A stretch of DNA of 64,000 nucleotides, taken from positions 2,729,501 to 2,793,500 of the forward strand of contig NZ_JACHIV010000001.1 in NCBI RefSeq assembly GCF_014203325.1. Direction: 5' to 3'. Under the pieces are notes generated by a model that did no database searches, was not told the DNA's origin, and saw only the letters and a program-made list of their open reading frames with translations. The position numbers were made by a program, and so were the translations under genes. Source of the stretch: Saccharopolyspora gloriosae. GTDB lineage: Bacteria; Actinomycetota; Actinomycetes; Mycobacteriales; Pseudonocardiaceae. This document shows, one piece after another, positions 38,304 through 47,798 of the stretch. The first letter of the stretch is position 1; every line of letters starts with the position of its first letter.

Positions 38304-39173
38304 ATGGCCGTCACCGAGCAGTACCTGCCGCCGCCGACGGCGTGGCGCCGCAGGCTGTCGCTGCTGTTCTCCCGGCCGGGCGACGCGCTGGCCGGGCTGG
38401 GCTGGCAGCTGTCGTTCTACCTGCGGGCCCTCGCGCTGGCACCGCTGACGTTGCGCAAGTACCGGCGGGAGACCGGCCGGCTGCTGACCGAGGTGATGTT
38501 CGGCAGCGGTGCGCTGGCCGTCATCGGCGGCACGCTCGGCGTGATGATCGGCATGACGGTGTGCACCGGCGCGATCGTCGGGCTGCAGGGCTATTCCTCG
38601 CTGGACCAGCTCGGCACCTCCGCGCTCACCGGGTTCATCGCCGCGTACTTCGACACCCGCGAGGTCGCACCGCTGTCTGCGGGGCTGGCGCTGTCGGCGA
38701 CCGTCGGCTGCGGGTTCACCGCGCAGCTCGGGGCGATGAGGATCTCCGACGAGATCGACGCGCTCGAAGTGATGGGCGTGCGCACCGTGCCGTACCTGGT
38801 GACCAGCCGGGTGCTGGCCGGGCTCGCGGCGGTGATCCCGCTGTACGTGGTGGGGCTGCTCGGCTCGTACTTCGCGTCGAGGCAGATCACCGTGTGGTTC
38901 TACGGCCAGTCCGCGGGGACCTACGACCACTACTTCCACCTGTTCCTGCCGCCGCAGGACGTGCTGTGGTCGTTCGGCAAGGTGCTGGTGTTCAGCCTCG
39001 TGGTGATCTTGACGCACTGCTACTACGGCTACACCGCGCGCGGCGGGCCCGCCGGGGTCGGGGTCGCGGTCGGGCGCGCGGTGCGCACCTCGATCGTGCT
39101 GGTCGCGGTGCTGGACTTCTTCCTGAGCCTGGCGATCTGGGGCTCGACGACGACCGTGCGGATCGCGGGATGA
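38304..39173 (+). CDS. yrbE4B: Mce4 permease YrbE4B
   Basis: A 289-residue MlaE/YrbE permease, partner of YrbE4A. It carries the conserved cytoplasmic loop AQLGAMRISDEIDALEVMGVRTVPYLVTSRVLAG, several transmembrane helices, and a C-terminal GPAGVGVAVGRAVRTSIVLVAVLDFFLSLAIWG. It starts 4 nt after yrbE4A, with the ribosome-binding site AAGGAG inside the yrbE4A end. Confidence 0.93.
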   Translation: MAVTEQYLPPPTAWRRRLSLLFSRPGDALAGLGWQLSFYLRALALAPLTLRKYRRETGRLLTEVMFGSGALAVIGGTLGVMIGMTVCTGAIVGLQGYSSLDQLGTSALTGFIAAYFDTREVAPLSAGLALSATVGCGFTAQLGAMRISDEIDALEVMGVRTVPYLVTSRVLAGLAAVIPLYVVGLLGSYFASRQITVWFYGQSAGTYDHYFHLFLPPQDVLWSFGKVLVFSLVVILTHCYYGYTARGGPAGVGVAVGRAVRTSIVLVAVLDFFLSLAIWGSTTTVRIAG

Positions 39174-39231
39174 GCCCCGGGAGCGCGCGCGGCGCGCGGC
39201 GGGCCGCCCCCGGACGGGGAGGGGCGCACCG

Positions 39232-40584
39232 ATGACGAACCTGCTGCGCGATCGGCGCCGCCACCAGCTGCTGGGACTGGTGTTCCTGCTCGTCTCGGCG
39301 CTGTTCTTCAGCGCCATGATCGGTTTCTACCAGAAGGCGTTCACCTCGGTCGTGCCCGTCACCCTGCACACCGACCGGGCGGGCAACGAGATGCGCGCCG
39401 GCGCCGACGTGAAGGTGCGCGGCGTGCTGGTCGGCGAGGTGCGCTCGGTGGACTCCGGCCAGGGGCGCGCCACCGTGGAGCTCGCGCTGCGGCCCGAGAT
39501 GGCGGCGAAGATCCCCGCCGACGTCACGGCCCGGCTGCTGCCGAAGACGTTGTTCGGCGAGCGCTACGTGTCGCTGGGTTTCCCCGCGGACGGCGGGGGA
39601 GGCGCACGCCTCGCGAGCGGCGATGTGATCGGCCAGGACCGCAGCGCGGCGGCGATCGAGATCGAGCGGGTGCTCGACGACCTGCTCCCGCTGCTGCAGG
39701 CGGTGCAGCCGCAGCAGCTGTCGGCGACGCTCGACGCGGTCTCGCAGGCGCTGGACGGGCGCGGCGAGCAGCTGGGCACCACGATCCGCGACCTGGACGG
39801 CTACCTGGCGAAGTTCAACCCGTCGCTGCCGCGCCTGCAGTCGGTCCTCGGCCGCATCGACGACGTCTCGCGCACCTACCAGGAAGCGGCGCCGGACCTG
39901 CTGAGCGCGCTGCGCGACTTCACCACGACCAGCACGACCATCGCCGAGCGCGGCGATCAGCTGCGCTACGTCTGGAACGCCACCACCGTCACCGCCGTGA
40001 ACGCGAGCGGTTTCCTGGAAGCCAACCAGGACAACCTGATCCGGCTCAGCGCCGACTCCCGGTCCACGTTGGAGCTGTTCGGCCGCTACGCGCCGCAGTA
40101 CGCCTGCGTGCTCGACCAGATCGCCACCAGCCTCCCGATCGCGGAGCGCGCGTTCGGCAAGGGCGACGAGAACCCGATGCAGAAGGTCACCATCGAGGTC
40201 ACCGGCAGCCGCGGCAAGTACCTGCCGGGCACCGACGCACCCCGCTACGAGGACACCCGAGGCCCCCGCTGCTACCCGTGGGTGGAGCCGCCGGACCGCT
40301 TCCCGCAGTACCCGCCCGGCGGCCCGCTGCGCGACGGGTCCACGCACCCGCCACCACCGCACGGCCCCGGTGAGCAACACCCCGCGGATTCCCCTGCTAC
40401 GACCAGCCCGCAGGCCGCCGACGGCGCCTCCGGCGGGCCGCTGGCCGCCAATTCCCCCGCCGAACGCGACCTGGTCGCCGCGCTGCTGGCGCCGTCGCTG
40501 CGGCGGACGCCGAGCCGGGTGCCGGACTGGAGCAGCGTGCTCGTGGGACCCGTCTACCGCGGAGCGGAGGTGACCGTGCGATGA
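39232..40584 (+). CDS. mce4A: Mce4A, MCE-domain cell-envelope protein
   Basis: A 450-residue secreted/anchored MCE protein. A short basic N-terminus is followed by a signal-anchor helix (about residues 12-31) and a single MCE domain (about 40-115; DVKVRGVLVGEVRSVDSG). A long helical region follows that forms the periplasmic tunnel in Mce complexes, then a Pro/Ser/Ala-rich tail that is probably disordered. Mce4A-F hexamers shuttle cholesterol to YrbE4AB. ATG 39232 follows GGGGAGGGG. It overlaps mce4B by 4 bases. Confidence 0.92.
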   Translation: MTNLLRDRRRHQLLGLVFLLVSALFFSAMIGFYQKAFTSVVPVTLHTDRAGNEMRAGADVKVRGVLVGEVRSVDSGQGRATVELALRPEMAAKIPADVTARLLPKTLFGERYVSLGFPADGGGGARLASGDVIGQDRSAAAIEIERVLDDLLPLLQAVQPQQLSATLDAVSQALDGRGEQLGTTIRDLDGYLAKFNPSLPRLQSVLGRIDDVSRTYQEAAPDLLSALRDFTTTSTTIAERGDQLRYVWNATTVTAVNASGFLEANQDNLIRLSADSRSTLELFGRYAPQYACVLDQIATSLPIAERAFGKGDENPMQKVTIEVTGSRGKYLPGTDAPRYEDTRGPRCYPWVEPPDRFPQYPPGGPLRDGSTHPPPPHGPGEQHPADSPATTSPQAADGASGGPLAANSPAERDLVAALLAPSLRRTPSRVPDWSSVLVGPVYRGAEVTVR

Positions 40585-41615
40585 GGGGACTCACCGCGCC
40601 ACTGGTCAAGCTGTCGCTGTTCACCCTCGTCACGGTGCTGCTGACGGCGCTGCTGGCGATGACCGTCGCGGCGTCGAACGTGGGCTCGACCTCCGAGTAC
40701 GCCGCGAAGTTCGACGACGCCTCGGGACTCGGCGAGGGCGACGAGGTCCGCATCGCGGGGGTGCGCGTCGGAGAGGTGAGCTCGCTGGAGGTCGTCGACG
40801 GCACCAGGGCGCTGGCCCGCTTCGAGATCGACGCCGCCCGCACGCTGCCCGCCGACGCGGTCGCGACCGTCAAGTACCGCAACCTCGCCGGGCAGCGCTA
40901 CCTCGCGCTGGACGCCGCGCTCTCGCCCGGCGAACCGGAACTGGCCGCGGGCGCCACGCTGCCGGTGGAGCAGACGCGGCCCGCGCTGAACCTGACCGCG
41001 CTGTTCAACGGATTCCAGCCGCTGCTGCAGGCGCTGGAACCGGGTGACGTCAACAAGCTCTCCGGCCAGCTGATCCAGGTGCTGCAAGGGGAAGGCGGCA
41101 CCGTCGAGAGCATCCTCGCGCACACCGCGTCGCTGACGTCCACCCTCGCCGAGAAGGACCAGGTGATCGGCCAGGTCATCGACAACCTCAACGCGGTGCT
41201 CGGCCAGGTCAGCGCCCGCAGCCCGCAACTGGGCGAGCTCATCGACGCGCTGCAGCGGCTGGTGAGCGGGTTCGCCGAGCAGCGCGAACCGATCGGCGAC
41301 GCGGTCACCGCGCTCGACGACCTCACCCACACCACCGCCGATCTGCTGCAGGACGCGCGCCCGCCGCTGCGCGAGGACGTGGCCGCGCTCGGTGACCTGT
41401 CGGCGAACCTCAACGCGGGCCTGCCGCAGCTGGAGCACGATGTGCGGACCTTGCCGGGACGGCTCGACTCGCTGACCCGGACGGTGAGCTACGGGAGCTG
41501 GTTCAACTTCTACCTCTGCCGCCTGACCGGGCGGGTCGGCATCTCGGGGCTCGACGTGCAAGCCCAGGTGCTGCCGCTGCCGCCGACCGACATGCCTGCG
41601 AGGTGTCAGCCGTGA
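40581..41615 (+). CDS. mce4B: Mce4B, MCE-domain protein
   Basis: A 344-residue MCE-family protein: N-terminal signal-anchor (about residues 9-31), MCE domain (about 38-110; DEVRIAGVRVGEVSSLEVV), then long amphipathic helices, ending with SYGSWFNFYLCRLTGRVG, a C-terminal motif shared with other Mce B/C subunits. It is coupled to both neighbours by start/stop overlap. Confidence 0.92.
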   Translation: MRGLTAPLVKLSLFTLVTVLLTALLAMTVAASNVGSTSEYAAKFDDASGLGEGDEVRIAGVRVGEVSSLEVVDGTRALARFEIDAARTLPADAVATVKYRNLAGQRYLALDAALSPGEPELAAGATLPVEQTRPALNLTALFNGFQPLLQALEPGDVNKLSGQLIQVLQGEGGTVESILAHTASLTSTLAEKDQVIGQVIDNLNAVLGQVSARSPQLGELIDALQRLVSGFAEQREPIGDAVTALDDLTHTTADLLQDARPPLREDVAALGDLSANLNAGLPQLEHDVRTLPGRLDSLTRTVSYGSWFNFYLCRLTGRVGISGLDVQAQVLPLPPTDMPARCQP

Positions 41616-42643
41616 GCACCGCACTGCGCGACCGGGACCAGGCGACCGTGGGGATCGTGTCCCTCGGGTTGCTGACCGTCGTGACCCTGCTGGCGTTCTT
41701 CGCCAACGACCTGCCGCTGATCGGCGGCGGAACCACTTATTCGGCGCGGTTCACGGAGTCCGCGGGCCTCGCCGCCGGGGACGAGGTGGAGGTCGCCGGG
41801 GTGAAGGTCGGCGAGGTCACCGACGTGCGCCTCGACGGTGACCGGGTGCTCGTGCACTTCCGCGTCGAGGACGTGCGGGTGGGCGATCGCAGCCGGGTCT
41901 CCATTCAGATCAAGACGCTGCTCGGCGCGAAGAACCTCGCGCTGCGCCCCGACGGCCGCGACGAGCAGGACCCGGACGAGACGATCCCGGCGGCGCGCAC
42001 CGAGGTCCCCTTCGACATCCCCGACGCGCTCGACCAGTTGACCCGCACCACCGAGCAGGTCGACAGCGATCAGCTCGGCCGCAGCTTCGAGGTGCTGGCG
42101 GAGAGCCTGCGCGGCAGCCCGCAGCACCTCGGCGGCGCGGTCGACGGGCTCTCCGCCCTGTCGCGCACCATCGCCTCCCGCGACCAGGAACTGGCCGAGC
42201 TGCTGCACAACGCCGCCGACGTCAGCGAGGTCGCCGCCGACCGCGACGAGCAGGTGGCCCGGCTCATCCGCGACGGCAACCTGCTGCTGTCCGAACTCCA
42301 GAACCGGCGGGAGGCGATCAGCTCGCTGCTGCGCGGAACGCAAGCGGTCTCCGGCCAGCTGCGCGGCCTCATCGCCGACAACCAGGAGCGGCTGAACCCG
42401 GCGATGCGCGAACTGGAGCAGGTCACCTCGATGCTGCAGCGCAACCAGGACGACATCGCCGCCACCATCGCCGCGCTGGAGCCTTACGTGACCGGGTTCA
42501 ACAACACCGTCGGCAACGGCCGCTGGTTCGACGGCTACCTGTGCGGGCTGCTGCCGCCCACGGTCTCCGCGGGGCCGTTGCAGATCAACCCGGACGGCTG
42601 CGACCTGAGCCGACCGCAACCAGGGCCTGGAGGGGGACCATGA
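41612..42643 (+). CDS. mce4C: Mce4C, MCE-domain protein
   Basis: A 343-residue MCE protein with a signal-anchor (VGIVSLGLLTVVTLLAFFAND), an MCE domain (about 38-110; DEVEVAGVKVGEVTDVRLD), a helical stretch, and NGRWFDGYLCGLLPP at the end. GTG 41612 overlaps the mce4B stop (GTGA); GTG 41603 is an in-frame alternative three codons earlier. Confidence 0.91.
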   Translation: MSTALRDRDQATVGIVSLGLLTVVTLLAFFANDLPLIGGGTTYSARFTESAGLAAGDEVEVAGVKVGEVTDVRLDGDRVLVHFRVEDVRVGDRSRVSIQIKTLLGAKNLALRPDGRDEQDPDETIPAARTEVPFDIPDALDQLTRTTEQVDSDQLGRSFEVLAESLRGSPQHLGGAVDGLSALSRTIASRDQELAELLHNAADVSEVAADRDEQVARLIRDGNLLLSELQNRREAISSLLRGTQAVSGQLRGLIADNQERLNPAMRELEQVTSMLQRNQDDIAATIAALEPYVTGFNNTVGNGRWFDGYLCGLLPPTVSAGPLQINPDGCDLSRPQPGPGGGP

Positions 42644-43836
42644 GCACTCCGACCGCGAGGCATCCCGCGCTGACGGCGCTGCTCGCCTTCGGCTGCGTGC
42701 TGGTGCTGCTGTTCAGCGCCGGCCTGTGGTGGGTGCTGCGCGACCCCGGCACCCGCATCACCGCCTACTTCGACCGGGCCGTCGGCCTCTACGCGGACTC
42801 GTCGGTGCGGGTGCTGGGCGTGGACGTCGGCAGCGTCGAATCGGTGCGCCCGGAAGGCGGGCAGGTCCGCGTCGAGCTGAGCGTGGACCGGGGCGTGCGG
42901 ATCCCGGCGGAGGCGAAGGCAGTGATGGTCGCGCCGAGCCTGGTCAGCGACCGGTACGTGCAGCTCACCCCCGCGTACTCCGCCGGGCCGCAGCTGGATT
43001 CCGGTGCGGTGCTCGGCAAGGACCGCACCATGACGCCGGCCGATCTCGACGACCTCTACCGCAGCGCCAACGCGCTGTCGCAGGCGCTGGGGCCGCAGGG
43101 CGCCAACGAGAACGGGGCGCTGTCGGACCTGCTGGACACCACGGCGGCCAACCTCGACGGCAACGGCGCGAAGCTGAACGAGACGATCCGGCGGCTCGGC
43201 GAGCTGTCCGGCACGCTGTCGCACTCGCAGGGCGACCTGTTCGCCACCGTCGACAACCTCAACGAGTTCACCGCGACCCTGGCCGCGAACGACGCGCAGG
43301 TGCGGGACTTCCACGGCCGCCTCGCGGACGTGTCCGGGTTCCTCGCCGACGAGCGGCAGCAGACCGCCGCGTCGCTGAGCTCGCTGGCGACCGCGCTGAC
43401 CGAACTGGAAGCCTTCATCCGGGACAACCGCGAGTCGGTGTCGGCGAACGTGGACAACCTCGCGGGCATCACCCAAGCGCTGGTGGACCAGCGCGAGGCG
43501 CTCGGCGAGGTGCTCGACATCGCGCCGACGGGGATGAGCAACTTCGTCAACGCCTACGACTCCGCCTCCGGTTCGGTCGCGGTGCGCGCCAACATCAACG
43601 AGCTGACGAATCCGCCGGTGCTGATGGTGTGCAAGCTGCTGGAGCACTCGACGCCGGCGCAGATCCCGCCGGAGCTGTGGAACGCGTGCGGCGAGCTGTC
43701 CGGGGTGCTCGACGGCACCCTGCGGCTGCCCTCGGCGGGCGAGGCCGTGCACCACCTCAGCCAGGGCGAACTGCCACCGCTGCCGCTGCCGCTGACCGGC
43801 GCGATGCCGGACGCGCCGGGAACCGGAGGCCCGTGA
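42640..43836 (+). CDS. mce4D: Mce4D, MCE-domain protein
   Basis: A 398-residue MCE protein: signal-anchor (about residues 9-32), MCE domain (SSVRVLGVDVGSVESVRPEGG), then a long helical needle region. The C-terminal part ends in GTGGP, low in complexity and Pro-rich. The start ATG overlaps the mce4C stop (ATGA); the ribosome-binding site is GGAGGGGG. Confidence 0.91.
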   Translation: MSTPTARHPALTALLAFGCVLVLLFSAGLWWVLRDPGTRITAYFDRAVGLYADSSVRVLGVDVGSVESVRPEGGQVRVELSVDRGVRIPAEAKAVMVAPSLVSDRYVQLTPAYSAGPQLDSGAVLGKDRTMTPADLDDLYRSANALSQALGPQGANENGALSDLLDTTAANLDGNGAKLNETIRRLGELSGTLSHSQGDLFATVDNLNEFTATLAANDAQVRDFHGRLADVSGFLADERQQTAASLSSLATALTELEAFIRDNRESVSANVDNLAGITQALVDQREALGEVLDIAPTGMSNFVNAYDSASGSVAVRANINELTNPPVLMVCKLLEHSTPAQIPPELWNACGELSGVLDGTLRLPSAGEAVHHLSQGELPPLPLPLTGAMPDAPGTGGP

Positions 43837-44993
43837 TGAGACCGATCCGGGTGACCTCCTGCGCGCTGGTGTCCGTGCTGCTCACCGGATGCGGATCGTC
43901 GCTCTACGAGGCGCCGCTGCCCGGCGGCGCCGACCTGGGCGACCGGCCCTACGAGGTGAGCGTGCGGTTCGCCGACGTGCTGGACCTGGTGCCGCAGGCC
44001 GGGGTGAAGGTCAACGACGTGCCCGTCGGCAAGGTGCTGCGGATCGGGCTCGCCCCGGACAACGCGACCGCCGTGGTCACGCTGGTGGTCAACGGCGACG
44101 TGCGGTTGCCGGGCAACGCCGACGCCCGGTTGCGCCAATCGAGCCTGCTGGGCGAGAAGTTCGTGGAGCTCGCGCCGCCCGCCGCCGGGCCGGAGCGCGG
44201 CCGGTTGCGCGACGGCGACGTGATCCCGGTGGAGCGCACCAACCGCAACCCGCAGGTCGAAGAGGTGCTCGGCGCGTTGTCGCTGCTGCTCAACGGCGGC
44301 GGGGTGGCGCAGCTCAACGGCATCGTCGAGGAGCTGGACCGCGCGTTGTCCGGCAACGAGCCCAGAATCCGCTCCCTGCTGTCCAGGGTGGACGAAGCCG
44401 TGACCCGGCTGGACGCGCAGAAGCACGACATCACCCGCGCGCTCGACGGGCTCAACCGCCTCTCGGCGGACCTGCGCGCGCAGACCGACGACCTCAACAC
44501 CGGGCTCGACGGCCTCGCGCCCGGGCTGCGGGTGATCGAGCAGCAGCGCACGCAGCTGGTCGGGATGTTGCAGTCGCTGGACCGCTTCTCGCAGGTCGCG
44601 GTGTCCACCGTGGATGCGAGTGGGCAGGACCTGGTGGCCGACCTCGAAGCGCTGGAACCGACGCTGCGCGAACTCGCCAAGGCGGGCACGGACCTGCCGA
44701 AGTCCATCGGATACCTGGCCAGCTACCCCTTCCCGGAGAACGCGATGATCCCGCTCAAGGGCGACTTCGTGAACGTCGACGTGGATCTGGACCTCGACCT
44801 GACCAGCGTGCTCGGCAACCTGCTCAACAGCTCCGGGCCGCTGCTGCCGGTGCCCGGCATCTCCGACGGGCCGCCCCCCGCACCTCCCGAGCCGCCTGGT
44901 CTCCCGGTGCCGGGGCAGGAGCCCGCGGTCCCGCTCACCCCGCCCGGGGACCAGCCCGGCGGGCTGCTCGACGACCTCCTCGGGGGGCAGTGA
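43836..44993 (+). CDS. mce4E: Mce4E, MCE-domain lipoprotein (LprN type)
   Basis: A 385-residue MCE lipoprotein. The signal peptide ends in the lipobox LLTGC (lipidated Cys19), as expected of the E subunit. The MCE domain spans about 38-115 (AGVKVNDVPVGKVLRIGLAP), followed by helices and a strikingly Pro-rich C-terminus (PPPAPPEPPGLPVPG). It overlaps mce4D by one base (TGATG). Confidence 0.92.
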   Translation: MRPIRVTSCALVSVLLTGCGSSLYEAPLPGGADLGDRPYEVSVRFADVLDLVPQAGVKVNDVPVGKVLRIGLAPDNATAVVTLVVNGDVRLPGNADARLRQSSLLGEKFVELAPPAAGPERGRLRDGDVIPVERTNRNPQVEEVLGALSLLLNGGGVAQLNGIVEELDRALSGNEPRIRSLLSRVDEAVTRLDAQKHDITRALDGLNRLSADLRAQTDDLNTGLDGLAPGLRVIEQQRTQLVGMLQSLDRFSQVAVSTVDASGQDLVADLEALEPTLRELAKAGTDLPKSIGYLASYPFPENAMIPLKGDFVNVDVDLDLDLTSVLGNLLNSSGPLLPVPGISDGPPPAPPEPPGLPVPGQEPAVPLTPPGDQPGGLLDDLLGGQ

Positions 44994-46168
44994 TGTTCAG
45001 CAGAGCGACCAAGATCCGGCTGGGGCTGTTCCTGGTCATCGCGGTGGTCGGGATCGGGTTCACCGGTGCCCGCTACGCCGGGCTGGACCGGCTGTTCGGT
45101 GGCGGCGGCTACGCCGTGGTCGTGGAGATGCCGGACTCCGGCGGGGTTTTCGTGAACTCCGAGGTGACCTACCGGGGCGTGGCGGTCGGCCGGGTCACCG
45201 GCATGCGGCTCACCGACCGGGGCGCGGCGGTGGACCTGCACATCGACGCCGCGGCCCCGCCCATCCCCGCCGCCACGCGCGCCGCCGTGGCGAACCGTTC
45301 GGCGGTGGGGGAGCAGTACCTCGACCTGCGCCCCGACGACGACCGCGGGCCGGTGCTGGCCGAGGGATCGGTGATCCCGCAAGCGCGCACCGAGATCCCG
45401 CCTTCGCCGGAGTCGGTGCTGCTCAACCTCGACCAGCTGGTCTCCAGCGTGCCCCTCGACTCGCTGCGCACCGTCGTCGAGGAGTCCGGCACCGCGTTCC
45501 AGGGCACCGGCCCGCACCTGCAGCGGATGCTGGACAGCACCGGTTCGCTGATCGCCGCCGCCGACCGGAACCTGCCGCAGACCACGGCGCTGCTGGACAA
45601 TTCCGACGTGGTGCTGCGCACGCAGCAGGACCAGGCCGAGCAGATCACCGCGTTCAGCAGCGGCCTGCGCGACGTCGCCGAGCAGTTCAAGTGCTCCGAC
45701 CCGGACCTGCGGCGGTTGATCGACGCGGCTCCGCCCGCGGCCGGGCAGATCGACGAGCTGCTGCGCACCAGCCGGACCGGGCTGCAGAAGACCACCGCGA
45801 ACCTGCTGACCACCATGCAGCTGCTCGACGTCCGCGGGCCCGCGCTGGAGAACATGCTGGTGGCCCTGCCGATGATGTCGGCGAGCAGCCACAGCGCCCA
45901 GGACGGCGACGGGCGCGGGCACCTGGGCGTGGTGCTGAACTTCTTCAACCCGCTCGCCTGCGAGAAGGGCTACGAGGGCACCGAACGCCGCCCCGGCAGC
46001 GACACCACGCCCGCCCCGCCGAACCGCGACATCCACTGCGCCGAACCCCCGGGCAGCCCCACCAACGTCCGAGGCTCCGCCAACGTTCCGCGCGCCCCCA
46101 TCCCCGACGCCGCGGCCGTCCCACCGAGCCGGGAACTCATCCCGTTCCCCCTGGCCCCGTCAGGCTGA
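44993..46168 (+). CDS. mce4F: Mce4F, MCE-domain protein
   Basis: A 391-residue MCE protein with a signal-anchor at residues 9-27, an MCE domain (SEVTYRGVAVGRVTGMRLTDRG), a helical region, and a Cys-containing C-terminal segment (FKCSDPDL, LACEKGYEGTERR, DIHCAEPPG). It is the last mce gene. No mam4A/mam4B-type accessory genes follow; instead a minus-strand SDR overlaps its last 32 bp. Confidence 0.92.
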   Translation: MFSRATKIRLGLFLVIAVVGIGFTGARYAGLDRLFGGGGYAVVVEMPDSGGVFVNSEVTYRGVAVGRVTGMRLTDRGAAVDLHIDAAAPPIPAATRAAVANRSAVGEQYLDLRPDDDRGPVLAEGSVIPQARTEIPPSPESVLLNLDQLVSSVPLDSLRTVVEESGTAFQGTGPHLQRMLDSTGSLIAAADRNLPQTTALLDNSDVVLRTQQDQAEQITAFSSGLRDVAEQFKCSDPDLRRLIDAAPPAAGQIDELLRTSRTGLQKTTANLLTTMQLLDVRGPALENMLVALPMMSASSHSAQDGDGRGHLGVVLNFFNPLACEKGYEGTERRPGSDTTPAPPNRDIHCAEPPGSPTNVRGSANVPRAPIPDAAAVPPSRELIPFPLAPSG

Positions 46169-47111
46169 CCGGCGTGGGATCTGGCGTGACGCCGGTCGTC
46201 GCGGCGGTGAACTCCCACAGCTCGCGGGCGAGTTCCGGATCGCGCGCGGTCGCCGAGAGGCGGGCGGGTCCGGCGGGTCCGCGGGTCTCGAAGGCTCCGG
46301 TCGGGCCGAGGTAGTCGCCGCCGCGCACCGGCCCGAGGGCGGCGCGCAGCTGGGGTGCGATCCCGTCGGTGACCGGCTGGGACAGGAACCGGTCCGGGAG
46401 GCGGAGCAGCCGGGCCCGCCAGGTGCTCCTGCGGGTAAGGCTGTTGTTCAGCAGTTCCGAGGCCGTCAGTCCCGGGTGGGCGGCGACGGACAGGACCGGG
46501 GCCCCGGTTCGCCGCAGCCGCCGATCGAGTTCGGCGGCGAACAGCAGGTTCGCGAGCTTCGAGGCGCCGTAGGCCAGCGTCGGCGAGTAGCGGCGGCGGT
46601 CCCAGTGCGGGTCGGTGAGGTCGAGTCCGCCGGTGCGGTGCCCGAGGCTCGAGGTCGTCACGATTCGGGAGGGCCGGTCGGGTTCGCCCGCCGCTCGTAG
46701 CGCAGGCATCAGCAGCCAGGTGAGCGCGGCCGGGCCGAGGTGGTTGGTGCCGAGCTGGAGCTCGAACCCGTCTCGGGTCCGCTCGTGCGGGCCCAGCGAC
46801 ACGGCGGCGTTGTTGATCAGCACGTCGACCCGGTCGCCGGTGCGTTCCCGGATCTCGGCGGCAGCGGTGCGGACCGAGGCGAGCTCGGCCAGGTCGAGCA
46901 GGACGGTCTCGGCCGAGCCGCGGCCTTGGAGTCCGGCCCGCACCTGCTCGACGGCGGCCCGGCCGCGTTCGGCGTCTCGGACGGTCATCAGTACGCGGGC
47001 GCCCGCTCCCGCGAGCGCGAGCGACAGGGCCAGGCCCAGGCCGGACGTCGTGCCGGTGACGACGATGGTGCGGCCCGCGAGGTCGGGGAGTGGTTCGTGG
47101 TGCTGTGTCAC
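46137..47111 (-). CDS. short-chain dehydrogenase (retinol/protochlorophyllide-reductase-like)
   Basis: A 324-residue extended-type SDR: TIVVTGTTSGLGLALSLALAGAGARVLMTVRD, DVLINNAAVSLGPHERTRDGFELQLGTNHLGPAALT, SSLGHR, and the YGASKLANLLFAAEL Tyr-Lys pair. This pattern belongs to the WWOX/retinol-dehydrogenase-like SDRs. The substrate is unknown. It converges on mce4F and overlaps it by 32 bp. It is grouped with the SnoaL/TetR pair rather than the sterol genes; no KstR box is seen. Confidence 0.85.
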   Translation of the reverse strand: MTQHHEPLPDLAGRTIVVTGTTSGLGLALSLALAGAGARVLMTVRDAERGRAAVEQVRAGLQGRGSAETVLLDLAELASVRTAAAEIRERTGDRVDVLINNAAVSLGPHERTRDGFELQLGTNHLGPAALTWLLMPALRAAGEPDRPSRIVTTSSLGHRTGGLDLTDPHWDRRRYSPTLAYGASKLANLLFAAELDRRLRRTGAPVLSVAAHPGLTASELLNNSLTRRSTWRARLLRLPDRFLSQPVTDGIAPQLRAALGPVRGGDYLGPTGAFETRGPAGPARLSATARDPELARELWEFTAATTGVTPDPTPVSLTGPGGTG

Positions 47112-47232
47112 GGGAATTGGTATCTCCTGCGCGGTTGATCTCGGTGCGCGAGCCCTGCCTCGGATCCGAGGTCGGCGATGAGGTGCACTCGTGGCATGGG
47201 TGGATCGCCGGTGCTCGCGGGGGAGGGAGGGA

Positions 47233-47748
47233 TCAGGCCGGGGCGGCGGACTCTTCAGGAGCCAGTGCTGCCTGGAAGAGGCCGAAGTTCCCGGTCATCC
47301 ACAGAGCCGTCAGCTTGACCTTGGCGATTCGCCATCCGTGCGAGGTCCGCTCGAAGCGATTCGTGTAATACCCGTACACGGTCTGGTCGCTGCCGCCGGT
47401 GTTGTTGGGAAGGTGGTGTCGGGCTCGGACGTACGCGACGCACGTGGCCAGGTCGTCGCCGTCGAAAGTGATCACCAGATTCGTGATCATGTGCTGCGTC
47501 GCCGCGAAGGACTCCATCCTCGGCGCTGTGCCCCGCACCCAGTCGTCGGCCTTCATGCGAGCTACGGGCCGGCCGAAGCCCTCGCTGAAGTCGACCTCGA
47601 CCTCGTCGGTGAAACAGCTGCGGAAGAGCTCCCAGTCGTGGGAGTCGGTGCCCGACGCGTAGCGGAGCTGAACATCGTTGATCTCGGCGCGGTCCACCAG
47701 GCGTTGCACGCGGGCATCATCGGTGGGCATTTGGTGTGACAGTGTCAT
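47233..47748 (-). CDS. SnoaL-like / NTF2-fold protein
   Basis: A 171-residue nuclear-transport-factor-2-like protein (SnoaL_4 style: INDVQLRYASGTDSHDWELFRSCFTDEVEVDFSEGFG, ATQHMITNLVITFDGDDLATCVAYVRARH, and WRIAKVKLTALWMTGN). Homologues are dehydratase-like or aromatic-ring-associated proteins; no specific function can be given. ATG 47748 lies within the left arm of a palindrome shared with the divergent TetR gene, so it is probably repressed by that TetR. Confidence 0.82.
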   Translation of the reverse strand: MTLSHQMPTDDARVQRLVDRAEINDVQLRYASGTDSHDWELFRSCFTDEVEVDFSEGFGRPVARMKADDWVRGTAPRMESFAATQHMITNLVITFDGDDLATCVAYVRARHHLPNNTGGSDQTVYGYYTNRFERTSHGWRIAKVKLTALWMTGNFGLFQAALAPEESAAPA

Positions 47749-47783
47749 GTGAACGACTGTCCCCGGTTCAGGTGACGCTGTCA
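47737..47783. promoter_or_regulatory. putative TetR operator palindrome
   Basis: TGACAGTGTCATGTGAAC (47737-47754) and GTTCAGGTGACGCTGTCA (47766-47783) are inverted repeats matching at 15 of 18 positions. They lie between the divergent SnoaL and TetR genes and overlap the SnoaL start codon. Confidence 0.6.
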
Positions 47784-47798
47784 AGTAGGATCGTCCGC

